Shown one piece after another: positions 52,961-62,258 of a stretch of DNA of 64,000 nt. The stretch is taken from positions 140,948 to 204,947 of the forward strand of contig SZWC01000536.1 in the NCBI GenBank assembly GCA_023375785.1. The letters run 5' to 3'. Every line of letters starts with the position of its first letter. Position 1 is the first letter of the stretch. Below the pieces are notes generated by a model. The model worked only from the letters and a program-made list of their open reading frames with translations. It was not told the origin of the DNA and searched no databases. This DNA comes from Penium margaritaceum. Its lineage: Eukaryota > Streptophyta > Zygnematophyceae > Desmidiales > Peniaceae. A program made the translations under genes and the position numbers.

Positions 52961-53804
52961 GTTGAGGAGCGCCTTCTTGCCTTTGGCGTCCTTACCGCCG
53001 GCCTTTGCCTCCTTGGTGCACTCACGGGCCCAATGACCCTCCTTGCTGCAGCTACAACACGCACCCTTCTTGACGCCCTTCTTGCCGCCCCCATGTACGT
53101 AACCTCCTTTTCCCCAACTTCTGCCACCATGCGTTTTGGTGACAAGGGCCGATGAGGATGACGAGGACTCCTCACAGCTGCGTCTCGTTGCGGAAGATCT
53201 CTACAATTGCGCCATAGGTGAGCTTGTCCTCTGCCCATCCTCCAAAGGCTGTAATGAGAGGGCACCAACTGTCACGAAGGGCCATGAGGATAGCCATGGC
53301 CTGTAGCAGCATGTCAATCTTCCAACACATGTCATTGCACTGTGAGGCGAGCGACTCAATCTGCTACATGGCGGTGATGACATCATCTCCCTCCTTGATT
53401 CTCACTGTCAGGAGTCACTTCATTGCAAAGATTTTGTTTGCCAGCAACTTGGAGTGATAGATTGCGTAGAGTTTTTGCCAAGCTTCGGCTGTCAGCTTGA
53501 AGCCTTGGAAGTAACCCCACTGCGACTCAGCCGTCCTGGACACCAGCAGCATGAGCACATCCGTGTTCTTCTTTGAGAAGGCCTCCTTGTGCGCTTCTAT
53601 CACTATAGCTTCATCGAGGACTTCCGTTTCCTTCATGACCTCCAACAGCCCCTTATGCATGAGGTGCAGCTCAAAGTGCCACCTCCATAGCCCGTAGCCT
53701 GGGCAACCTGCATACTTCTGCATGGGCAGCGTCTCTTTCTGCGCCATTTGCACAGTCTTCAACTCTAGGATCTCACAGCTTGATGGCGATGTCGTCGCTG
53801 GCAA
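52961..53804 (-). pseudogene. Copia H gag
   Basis: Starts near 53804 (MPATTSPSSCEILELKTVQM), then YGLWRWHFELHLMHKGLLEV, AEAWQKLYAIYHSKLLANKI and FAMK before a stop at 53415. A frame-changed remainder leads to a zinc knuckle CCSCSKEGHWAREC (about 53018-53059) that keeps all four metal ligands. Confidence 0.88.
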
Positions 53805-53855
53805 CGATCCCGTCTGCCGCGAAAGCCGTGAGCGATTTATAGACTGATCAGAGCC

Positions 53856-53870
53856 ATGGGCCCATAACTC
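53856..53870 (-). promoter_or_regulatory. Copia H primer-binding site (half-tRNA type)
   Basis: GAGTTATGGGCCCAT on the minus strand, 2 nt from the LTR. It matches the anticodon-arm complement of initiator tRNA-Met at 13 of 15 positions. Confidence 0.8.
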
Positions 53871-53872
53871 TT

Positions 53873-54835
53873 TGTTAGAAACTGGGGTGCAGTTCCAACG
53901 TGGCTTGACTATTTGTCTGTACTCACGGCTTGTTTTGTGCGAGTTGTGAGTCTAAGTGTGAGCTTTCTGGTCACATCACGCTTTGTTCCTGGGATTGGAA
54001 GAAGAATGTGAGACAGTCACTTTTGCGAAGGGAATAACACAGTTTTGGATTAGTTTTTTAACATGGACATGATTTGAACATTTTTAGGGCGAGTCATGAG
54101 CTCTCCTACACACCAAACGATGCACAATTCATATCAGCGTAGCTCCTGCTACATCAGCCAAAGCGCAGCACCCCAAATCAGCCGCTCAGTCAGCAGCGCG
54201 CACCACATCGCCCATTAGGCGCCCTCACACATCAAGTACACATCAAAACGCCATTCCGGAGGCACAGATGTCCCTACTCGTATTGGCGGTGCCCCTTGCA
54301 CCTTTGGGGTCTGTTTTGTTGAGTTGATCATGATGTTTGGTGATGTGGTTTGAAACCTGTTTGCGGACCTGCAATCAGAATTTTGACTATCCCCAAGGAA
54401 CAAACTGTACTACTGAGTTTCGGACTCCGAGCCAGGATTTTGGCCAAGTTCCTTAATAACAAAACTACACTACTGAAATCCGGTGAATCATTCACCGGAC
54501 GCCTCGGCAGTCCTTCCGGAGCAAAATCCCCAGATTGCATTTTGTTACTGGTTCCGGTCAATTGTTCACCGGCAGTCAAACCGCGGCTAGCTCCCAAAGC
54601 CACCGCGCACACCGCACCGTCGGAAGCCTTTATCTCCCTCTTTACTTATCCGATTCCGTTGAAACAACTTCCACCGGATTTACCGACTCGTCAAATTTAA
54701 GGGACAATCCTCCACTTTAGGATCCAATCCATCCTTGAGTCACCATGTCCATCGACGAGGAATTTCGTCTCTCTCGCGGCTCGCCGGTGCCTCCCGACGC
54801 CACACTTTGGCATGCAGAGGGGCGATTTTTCAACA
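53873..54835 (-). repeat. Copia H 5' LTR
   Basis: TGTTAGAAACTGGGG to TTTTTCAACA. Contains CCGGTGAATCATTCACCGG at about 54480-54500, a perfect palindrome, and the shared TATCTCCCTCTTTACTTATC block near 54630. Confidence 0.88.
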
Positions 54836-54964
54836 ATGAGGGCCGATGAGGAAGACGAGGACTCCCCATAGCTCCATCACTTTGATCATTGCAGATGTAC
54901 TCTACGACGGCACCATAGGTGAGCTTGTCCTCATTCCACCCTCCCAAGACGATAATCAGAGGGC
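54836..54964 (-). pseudogene. Copia gag scrap (target of Copia I)
   Basis: Minus strand reads SPLIIVLGGWNEDKLTYGAV and VEYICND, homologous to the gag segment LGGWSEDKLTYGAVAEYIRN of F. It is cut on the right by Copia I's LTR; any continuation is beyond the window. Confidence 0.8.
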
Positions 54965-56010
54965 TGTTAAAAAGCGCCCCTGCCATGGATGCCGTTTGCC
55001 GTTTTCCTGGTTCTACCACTAGAGAGTGGTCAGATCTCTGATCTGATTGCAGATTTGGACTCCTTGCATTTTACCATGCATTTTTGAGCTTTCAGTTGCT
55101 CGATTTGGTTGAGAATTCAGAAAGTTAGCCCCATCCGAAGTTCGGGTGGTAGGTGGGTGGAATCTGGGTTCCGTCATTCGTGACGGATTAATTCCACCAC
55201 CAGTGATCCGAGTTCGACTTCAATGAGCTCCAAGAGCACATGGGCCATGAACAAAAGGGATGTGGATTGTCTTCTGGACCAGGGCGAGCCTCCTCCCACG
55301 TTGGGATGACAGGAAGGGCGCTNGATGCCGTTTGCCGTTTTCCTTGTTCTACCACAAAAGAGTGGTCGGATCTCTGATCTGATTGCAGATTTGGACTCCT
55401 TTCAGTTTGCCATGCAGTTTCGAGCTTTCAGTTGCTCGATTTGGTTGAGAATTCAGAAAGTTAGCCCCATCCGAAGTTCGGGTGGTAGGTGGGTGGAATC
55501 TGGGTTCCGTCATTCGTGACGGATTAATTCCACCACCAGTGATCCGAGTTCGACTTCAATGAGCTCCAAGAGCACATGGGCCATGAACAAAAGGGATGTG
55601 GATTGTCTTCTGGACCAGGGCGAGCCTCCTCCCACGTTGGGATGACAGGAAGGGCGCTTCGACAGGCCACCATCGAAGCGCCTCCCATCACTCACGTTCG
55701 TGGGTATGGTGGGCGGCTCGGCTCCACCATGGGTTACTCTAACGGCCGTAGCAGGGGCTCTACAGCTCCGTTTTGGGCGTGCTTGGATGCGTTGGAAAGC
55801 TTAGATCACAGGCTATAAGAATCTCATCAAAACAACTAACCATTGATGATTCCCAGCCTTTCTCAGTTTCCACAATCTGTATTCTGCCAGAATTCTGCTC
55901 CCTTGGTGCTGTCGCGACCCAAAGCACACACCTTCCTTGGAATTCTCTTTGCACTAAGCAGCCGTAGACACTTAGGTAGTTCATGGCACGCCATGACAGC
56001 ATTCTTGACA
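54965..56010 (+). repeat. Copia I 5' LTR (inflated by an assembly duplication)
   Basis: Starts TGTTAAAAAGCGCCCC, ends ATTCTTGACA. The N at 55323 and the copied 335 bp around it lengthen it. TATA-like TATAAGA at 55814-55820. Partner 3' LTR at 63402. Confidence 0.93.
54988..55658. other. Assembly duplication around N 55323
   Basis: 54988-55322 is repeated at 55324-55658 with minor differences, exactly up to and from the N. The 3' LTR holds this sequence once. Confidence 0.9.
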
Positions 56011-56012
56011 AA

Positions 56013-56027
56013 GGGTTATGGGCCCAC
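56013..56027 (+). promoter_or_regulatory. Copia I primer-binding site (half-tRNA type)
   Basis: GGGTTATGGGCCCAC, 2 nt after the LTR, is a perfect 15-base complement of the initiator tRNA-Met anticodon arm; complementarity stops at base 16. The same 15 bases occur in Copia A. Confidence 0.87.
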
Positions 56028-56136
56028 AGCCCTGACCTGCCTACCAAGACGTTCACGGCTTCTGCAAACGCACAGGAGTGTCGCTCCGGGCGACTTCGCC
56101 GTCGCACGTTGAGACTGTCCATTGTAGAAGCTCAAC

Positions 56137-56183
56137 ATGGCACACAAGACAGATTCCTCGCCCATCCAAAAGTACATGGGCGG
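56137..56183 (+). pseudogene. Copia I gag, first exon-like piece before hAT-2
   Basis: ATG 56137 gives MAHKTDSSPIQKYMGG, then hAT-2 begins. The frame continues after hAT-2 at 59292 with PGFGLWQWHFEIYLAHKG, matching the F gag start MVQKETQPIQKYVGGPGFGL. Confidence 0.88.
56176..56183. repeat. hAT-2 target site duplication, left copy (ATGGGCGG)
   Basis: Exact 8-bp partner at 59284-59291. Both copies are Copia I gag sequence. Confidence 0.96.
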
Positions 56184-56214
56184 CAGTGTTGACCTTGGTG
56201 CCTCGAACATCGGT

Positions 56215-56270
56215 ACATCGATGTCCACATGGATACATCGATGTATCCCAGGTTGGCCACATCGATGTGG
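56215..56270. promoter_or_regulatory. hAT-2 subterminal palindromes (transposase 3' side)
   Basis: Three ACATCGATGT cores in 56 bp: 56215-56224, ATACATCGATGTAT at about 56233-56246, and CCACATCGATGTGG at 56257-56270. They lie 30-85 bp from the end, as in hAT-1. Confidence 0.75.
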
Positions 56271-56771
56271 ACACAGTGGGCATGGTCAGTTCAGATGCAT
56301 TGGAACATGGGATTACACAGAATGTTTGAGGTAGCCAAATATGAGAAATTCATGACTTATTCAAATCATCCTTTATGGCATGTTTCAACATGATTACCTA
56401 TATCAAGGCACCGGGTCACACCTACATGTGATGTGAATTTGCACTGCTTCTCTACTACTGATGAGCACTACACAGCACTTAACTGAACGTAAACTGAAGT
56501 CATTGTGCCACATACACACTGACTTTGCAAAGGGCAAATCATAACAATGCATGTACATCAAGCACAAAGCTTCTAAGTTACACATTATCCACCATTTCAT
56601 TTGCATGTGTACACGACCTCCATGGACTGAGGGAATGCTATATGGGATTGCATATTCATTCCACATCACTAGAATTGTAACAATGGATTGCACATGGTAG
56701 AAATGGAGTTGGCAATGGCACAATGTATAGAATCTGACACAAACGCTTAACAACATTGTCAGAACCATGTC

Positions 56772-58202
56772 CTACTTCCGGAATGTGGCAGCTCTTTGCC
56801 TTGCCAACTTGCTGGCTACTGTAGCTGCCACTGCACTACCTGTAGCACGTTTTGATGCCCTTGCTGCTGCTAGTGCAACAAGGGCAGCACGCTTTGCACT
56901 ATGATTGGAACTTGCCAATCCTTGAACCTGCTGATGATGCTGGATCACGTGTTGTTGTTGAAGCCAACTGGCCACCTGCTGTTCCTTCCTCACCTGCTGC
57001 TTGTCCGTCACCTGATCCACCTGCTTCCCCTTCCTCACCTGATCTTCCCCCCTGCCCACTATCTGCTCCTGCCCATTGCCAGCTGTTGCTGCTTTCTTAT
57101 TGACGGACGCATTGTCACAGATCACAGAAACAACTCTGTCCTCACCCACAGCTGCAATTGCTGCCTCTATCATGGAAGCAGCATGGTCAGCATCCCTTGT
57201 CAGTCCACTGGCATCACGTGAAAACAGATGGACGGATCCCATGGCATTCACTGCCATGGCATTGTAGATGGGTCTAACCTGCCTGTCAGACCACTCATCC
57301 ACAGCCAGGCTTGTTCCGTAGGTCGACCATCCCTGCATCAGCGGTGCATCAAGCTCTGCCAACTCTGCATCTAACTTAGGCAGCAGCTCCGTGGTCACAG
57401 TGTCCCTGCTTGGCAGCCGGAAACCGGCAGTCGTCTTCTTCCCTGACTTGATGACTTCAAGGAGAACAGGTTCTCGACAGAACGATATAGGCAGGGCTGC
57501 AATGGCCATCAGCTTTATGATGTCCAGCTGGCAGCGGTCATTGTAGTACCTGTCTGAGTGCTCAACCATGGTTGATTGGCGGAACGATGCTGCCTTTTTA
57601 ATGTCAAACAGCGGGATCTCACCCTCAAGAGTTGTTGTGGCTGCCGGCCTGCTTGGACGAACGGTGTGTCCATCTTCATCGTCACTGGAGTCCTTTTGCA
57701 GCGTGATTCCCACGGTGGCTGCGTGTGTCGCCTTCTCTTGTGCCTCCCACATCTTCAGCCAGGCGATAGGCTTGTCCTTCGTTCCCCACTCGGCACCCTC
57801 TCCCTTGTACAGCTTCGCACTCTATGGCTGCCAGCCTGCTTCAGGAGGAGGGAAACGCTCCAAGCCCAGAGCGTCCCTCGTTGTTGGTGGAGGATGGGGA
57901 CACTTCCCCACGTTCGGGTTATTGCAAGCGAAGTGGCCGCGGATGCGGTCACACGTACCGCTCCCTTTCTTTGCACATGATCCACAAACAAAGCCTGCCT
58001 TCTTGCTGCTCGTTGAACTCAGTTCGCAGTGCTTAGACAGCTCCTTGGTGAGAAAGTTGCCAGTCCATGCCCTCCTCCTAGGTGGATTCCACTTGCTTGC
58101 GTCGAACTGGGAAGACACAGCAGACACTGGAGCAGTCAAGGGACTGGATGCAGCAGTAGAAGCTCTGTTTGAGCTTGGCTGAGAACTTGGTTGAGAAGCC
58201 AT
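56772..58202 (-). pseudogene. hAT-2 transposase remnant
   Basis: Minus-strand ATG at 58200-58202 (MASQPSSQPSSNRAST). BED-like finger VCGSCAKK...CDRIRGHFAC...CPHP. One stop at 57822-57824 (a Tyr codon in hAT-1), then the same frame: HSDRYYNDRCQLDIIKLMAI, GTSLAVDEWSDRQVRPIYNA, HLFSRDASGLTRDADHAASM, VVSVICDNASVNKKA, the DUF659 start. Directly after NKKA it jumps to ATAGNGQEQIVGRGEDQVRK, the C-terminal tail, with the rest of DUF659 and the catalytic domain deleted in frame. It ends in a basic RQRAATFRK tail. It keeps the DNA-binding finger, so it could in principle bind ends without cutting. Confidence 0.9.
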
Positions 58203-58639
58203 GGCGAGAGGAATGTCCGCCGGGTGGGACCAGGCGGCAACGCCTAATCTGACTAAGTGTTGGCTACATCGTGGAGCAGGGCAATGTGTTGTTACTAAGA
58301 CACAAGCACGGGTTGAGTCGTCACCAATGAACCAGTTGTTGGTGCTTGATGCATTCAGGACTGCCTTGACTTGGTAACGGCTGATTTGACTGCCGAATCA
58401 ACGGTCTATGATCGCCGCTCGTAGACCGTCGTCGATTCAGCAGCCTGAATGGCCGAGGAACCGATCATGGATCGGTTCCTCCTTTTCTTCGCATCGATCG
58501 TGGTTCAAACATGGTTTGAACGTTTGAATGGGGGATAGCGGCAGAATAAACGAAATCCGTAATTCGTAACAAAACATTGTCTCGGTCGTTTCGCAGGCAA
58601 ACCATGTTCGACGGACGCACTTGTCGAGTACATAAAATC

Positions 58640-59016
58640 TCACTAATTTACATTTTGACCTTTATCTCCGTCATGTGTTCATTGGTCCGCATGATCGCCA
58701 AAGAACGAGGTTGCGCATGGATTGGACGTAGAAAGGTTGGCCAAGGATGAGGGCTGAGCATTGCCCATCAGTCCACCCTGTCAAAGGTTGACATGTCCAC
58801 CTCCACATGCAAGACACACATTGGTCCNTCACTAATTTACATTTTGACCTTTATCTCCGTCATGTGTTCATTGGTCCGCATGATCGCCAAAGAATGAGGT
58901 TGCGCATGGATTGGACGTAGAAAGGTTGGCCAAGGATGAGGGCTGAGCATTGCCGATCAGTCCACCCTGTCAAAGGTTGACATGTCCACCTCCACATGCA
59001 AGACACACATTGGTCC
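58640..59016. other. Assembly duplication around N 58828
   Basis: 58640-58827 recurs at 58829-59016, exactly abutting the N, with about two differences. hAT-1 has the sequence once (about 26760-26945). Confidence 0.9.
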
Positions 59017-59203
59017 AACATATGCAGTCATGCCACATGGCAAGATTGATGTATCAGACGTGAATGCAAGCATGCATCTCCCCAACGAGGGTTCCGGAGC
59101 CGAACACGGCAACAATTTTTGTGGTGGTAATAATCCGCGTGTCGACGTGGGCGTGTCTAAAACTGTGGCTCTGACGGTCCCGGTCATGACTACGACCCAA
59201 CAC

Positions 59204-59226
59204 CACATCGATGGAGCATCGATGTG
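59204..59226. promoter_or_regulatory. hAT-2 subterminal palindrome (transposase 5' side)
   Basis: CACATCGATG, 3 nt, CATCGATGTG, the same arrangement as 26543-26565 in hAT-1. Confidence 0.75.
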
Positions 59227-59283
59227 CCTTGCGGTTCCGAGGTCGTTGTAATGCTCCTCCTATGAGCAACGAAGGCAACACTG

Positions 59284-60057
59284 ATGGGCGGCCCAGGCTT
59301 TGGGCTGTGGCAGTGGCATTTTGAGATCTACCTCGCGCACAAGGGACTGCTGGAGCTCATGAAGGGCACGGAGGTTCAAGATGCGAGCGCAACGAACAAG
59401 GAGAAGACGGCTTTTGCAAGAAAGAACACGGAGGCACTAATACTCCTATTATCGACACTGCAGGGATCTTGGTGGGGCTATATCCATGGCTGCGAACTGG
59501 CAGCCGACGCGTGGAAGAAGCTCTGCTCCATCCACCAATCAACATCCCTAGCCAACAAGATCTTTACAATGAAGCGACTCTTGAAAGTGAGGATCGAGGA
59601 GGGTGAGGACGTCATTTCCACCATGCAACAGATCGAGTCTCTTGTCTCATAATGCAATGATGTGGGGTGGAAGATTGACACAAAGATGCAGGCAATGGCG
59701 CTCCTCATGGCTCTACCCGACAGTCGGGGTCCTCTCATCACCGTGGTGGGAGGTTGGGAGGAGGATAAACTCACCTACGGCACAGTCGCGGAGTACATCC
59801 GCAACGAGGTGCACCGTCGGAGCGGTGGCAAGACCTCGTCATCCTCAACTGCCCTGGTCACCAAAACGCCGGGTGGCAGCAGCAGCGGCAAGCGAGGCGG
59901 CGGTAAGGGCAGCGGCAAGAAGGGCGCCAAGAGGGGTGCATGACATAACTGTGGCAAGGAGGGCCATTGGGCCAAGGAGTGCCCGGAGGAGGCACAGTCC
60001 GGCAGCAAGGGTGTCAAAGGCAAGAAGGCGCTCCTCAACGGTACGAAGAACCACGAC
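59284..60057 (+). pseudogene. Copia I gag, main part
   Basis: Continues from the piece before hAT-2: AFARKNTEALILLLSTLQGS, SLANKIFTMKRLLKVRIEEG, then TAA at 59650 where F has Gln (QCNDVGW). Next AEYIRNEVHRRSGGKTSSSS and a Gly/Lys/Ser-rich tract. TGA at 59941-59943 replaces the first Cys of the zinc knuckle (CRNCGK in F, *HNCGKEGHWAKEC here). All parts share one frame. Confidence 0.92.
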
Positions 60058-60500
60058 TTGAAGGGCGCCAACTGGTGGTGCCTCGACTCAGGCGCGGAGG
60101 AGCATACCCAAGTCGAGAAGGTGGGGTTTATCAACTATACCAAGTCTGCCAAGTCCATGGTGACCGCCAACGACAAGGTCGAACCTGCGGTGGGTCAAGG
60201 TGATGTAGACGTGGAGGTGGTGGTTGGTGGTAAAAAGGCGCAATGTGTTATCCAAAATGTGCAACATGTCCCCGGCCTGGCTGAAATTTTGAGTGTGAGC
60301 CGCTTGACAGACAAGGGGTATGAATTCCTCTTCCGTAGGAAAGGTGCAGTCGTGCGTATGGACAGCAGCGGCGAGGTCGTGCTCGAGGCAAAGCCCGAGG
60401 GAGGCCTCTACATCGTTGAGACCAAGGTCATCCCCTCGGCAACAAACGTAGCAGACCCGCCAGCACGCGTCGTCAGCCTTGTAAAAGGCGGGGAGCAAAC
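60058..60500 (+). pseudogene. Copia I protease
   Basis: CLDSGAEEHTQVEKVGF with the DSG at about 60085-60093, VQHVPGLAEILSVSRLTDKG, VRMDSSGEVVLEAKPEGGLY. Open from 60058 to a frameshift near 60490, just before GAG-pre-integrase. The catalytic site is intact. Confidence 0.9.
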
Positions 60501-61458
60501 CTGCAGCTGTGGCATCGGCGGGTGGGGCACTCGTCGCCCGCAGTCGTGCAGGAGATGGCGAAGCGCGACATGGTTCGCGGGCTCAACATCACCGGTGCAG
60601 CTGACGCAACAGCAGATTCCGCAGAGCACAAGTGCGAGCCTTGCATCGTGGGCAAGGCAAAGCGCAAGCCATTCGAAGACGGACAACGCCTGGCCAAGAA
60701 CCTGCTTGAGGTCGTGCACAGTGATGTGTGTGGACCGATCAAGACGTCGTCCATTGGGGGCACGCGGTACTTCGTCACCTTCATAGACGATTGCAGCAGA
60801 AAACTCTATGTCTACTTCATGAAGCAGAAGAGCGATGTGCTAGACCGGCTAAAGAAGTACATCGCAGTGGTGGAGAGGCAGACTGGCCGCAAGGTGAGAG
60901 CGCTACGCAGCGACAATGGCGGCGAGTACGTGGGCTGCAGAGGGTGGCTGAAGGAGCAGGGCATTGAGTGGCAGCCGACCACTCCGTACACGCCTCAATC
61001 TAATGGCGTGGCGGAGCGTATGAACCAGACGCTACTCACAATGGCGCAGACAATGCTCGTGGATGCAAAGTTGCCACAGAGCCTGTGGGCCGAAGGAGTG
61101 AGTACTGCGTGCTACATCACCAACCTTGCCCCAACGGCAGTGCTGAAGGGGAAGGGCGGCTGGAAGACGCCGCAAGAGGTTTGGAGAGGGTGCAAACCAA
61201 GCGTGGCACACCTGAAGGCGTTCGGGTGCCAGGCACACGCGTTGGTGCAGGCCGCGCAAAGAAAAGACTCCAAACTGGACCTGCGTGCAAAGGCGTACTC
61301 GTTTGTCGGATATGAAAGTGCGCTCAAGGCGTACCACCTCTTCAATCCACGGACGTAGGACGTCATCACCAGCCGCGACGTCACGTTTGATGAGCAGAAG
61401 AGCTACTGCAGCAGCAGCAACAATGTTGACGCAGTGTACTCTCCAAAGCAAGGGGAGT
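60501..61458 (+). pseudogene. Copia I GAG-pre-integrase and integrase
   Basis: 60522-61358 is open for 278 codons: GHSSPAVVQEMAKRDMVRGL, the zinc-binding CEPCIVGKAKRKPF, VVHSDVCGPIKTSS (Asp at residue 68), LRSDNGGEYVGCRGW (Asp 131), SNGVAERMNQTLLTM (Glu 165), then APTAVLKGKGGWKTPQEVWR and SKLDLRAKAYSFVGYESALK. All three catalytic residues are present. TAG at 61356-61358 replaces a Gln codon. Confidence 0.94.
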
Positions 61459-62249
61459 GATTCCAACTCCTTGAGCGTGAGGAGGAGCCGGCGGCTGCAG
61501 AGGTCGATGACGGGTCTTTGGAGGATGACGGTGCTGGAGCGCAGCAGGGCAATGCAGCAGGTGCAGGTGTCGCTGGAGCGCAGGATGCAGCAGCCGATGC
61601 GGGGGAGCCCGCGGCCGAGGACAACATTGCAGCAGAGCAGCAGCATGAACAACAACCAGAGTCGCCAAGGTCGCTGTGTCGCAGTAGGAGGCGTCAGAAT
61701 GCGGCAAAGCGGTATGACGCAAGCACGGGCCGCTGGGTCGGCATGGCACGGTGCATGATGGCAGCCGCAAAGGAGCCGACAACCGTGCAAGAGGCGCTTG
61801 CACAACCTGACGGGCAGGAGTGGGGCGAAGCAATAAAATCTGAACTGTCGTCTCTTGTTGAGAACGGCACTTGGGAGTTGGTGGATCGGCCTGAGGGGGC
61901 GAAGGTAATCAGTTCCAAGTGGGTGTTCAAGGTGAAGCTCACCAAGGGCAGCAAGGTGGAGAAATACAAGGCGAGGCTAGTGGCACAGGGGTACATGCAG
62001 CGGAAAGGCGAACACTACGATGAGACGTTCGCACCCGTTGCCAAGTTCACAAGCATCCGGACGATCCTCGCGGTAGCAGCCGCAAAGGACATGGAGATCC
62101 ACCAAATGCATGTCAAGACGGCATTCCTAAATGGCATCATCAACAAGGAGATCTACCTTGAGGTGCCGGAGGGGATGGATGCACCGGAGGGCAAGGTGTG
62201 CAAGCTGCGGAAGGCCTTGTACAGGCTAAAATAGGTGTCCAGGTGCTAG
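61459..62249 (+). pseudogene. Copia I linker and RT N-terminal half (MHV in motif A)
   Basis: Ala/Glu/Gln-rich linker (QHEQQPESPRS) then TTVQEALAQPDGQEWGEAIK, SSKWVFKVKLTKGSKVEKYK, KGEHYDETFAPVAKFTSI. Motif A reads IHQMHVKTAFLNG: His (CAT, 62109-62111) replaces the catalytic Asp seen in A, D, F and H. TAG at 62232-62234 replaces Gln, and TAG at 62247-62249 replaces the PRCWY Trp. Confidence 0.93.
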
Positions 62250-62258
62250 TACCAACAG

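Larger units (their letters stand above)
49160..54835 (-). mobile_element. Copia H, internally deleted
   Basis: Minus-strand element: 5' LTR 53873-54835, PBS 53856-53870, gag, protease, C-terminal integrase, linker, RT, RNase H, 3' LTR 49160-50118. Most of GAG-pre-integrase and the integrase core is deleted at about 52628. Flanks ATGAA (49155-49159) and ATGAG (54836-54840) look like a mismatched duplication, but the left neighbour is gypsy RT and the right a Copia gag scrap, so the element is probably a recombinant or lies at a rearrangement. Confidence 0.88.
56184..59283 (-). mobile_element. hAT-2: internally deleted hAT transposon in Copia I gag
   Basis: Ends CAGTGTTGACCTTGGTGCC (left) and, read inward from the right, CAGTGTTGCCTTCGTTGC, fitting the hAT CAGNG terminus. 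Perfect 8-bp target duplication ATGGGCGG. The transposase remnant is on the minus strand. Compared with hAT-1, about 1.2 kb of transposase is missing, so it is non-autonomous. The span includes a 189-bp assembly duplication around N 58828. Confidence 0.95.

Noticed and set aside
49155-54840. ATGAA/ATGAG as a target duplication of Copia H
   Set aside because: The sequences beyond the two ends belong to unrelated elements (gypsy RT and Copia gag), so a simple insertion cannot have produced both flanks; a match of 4 in 5 bases is weak.
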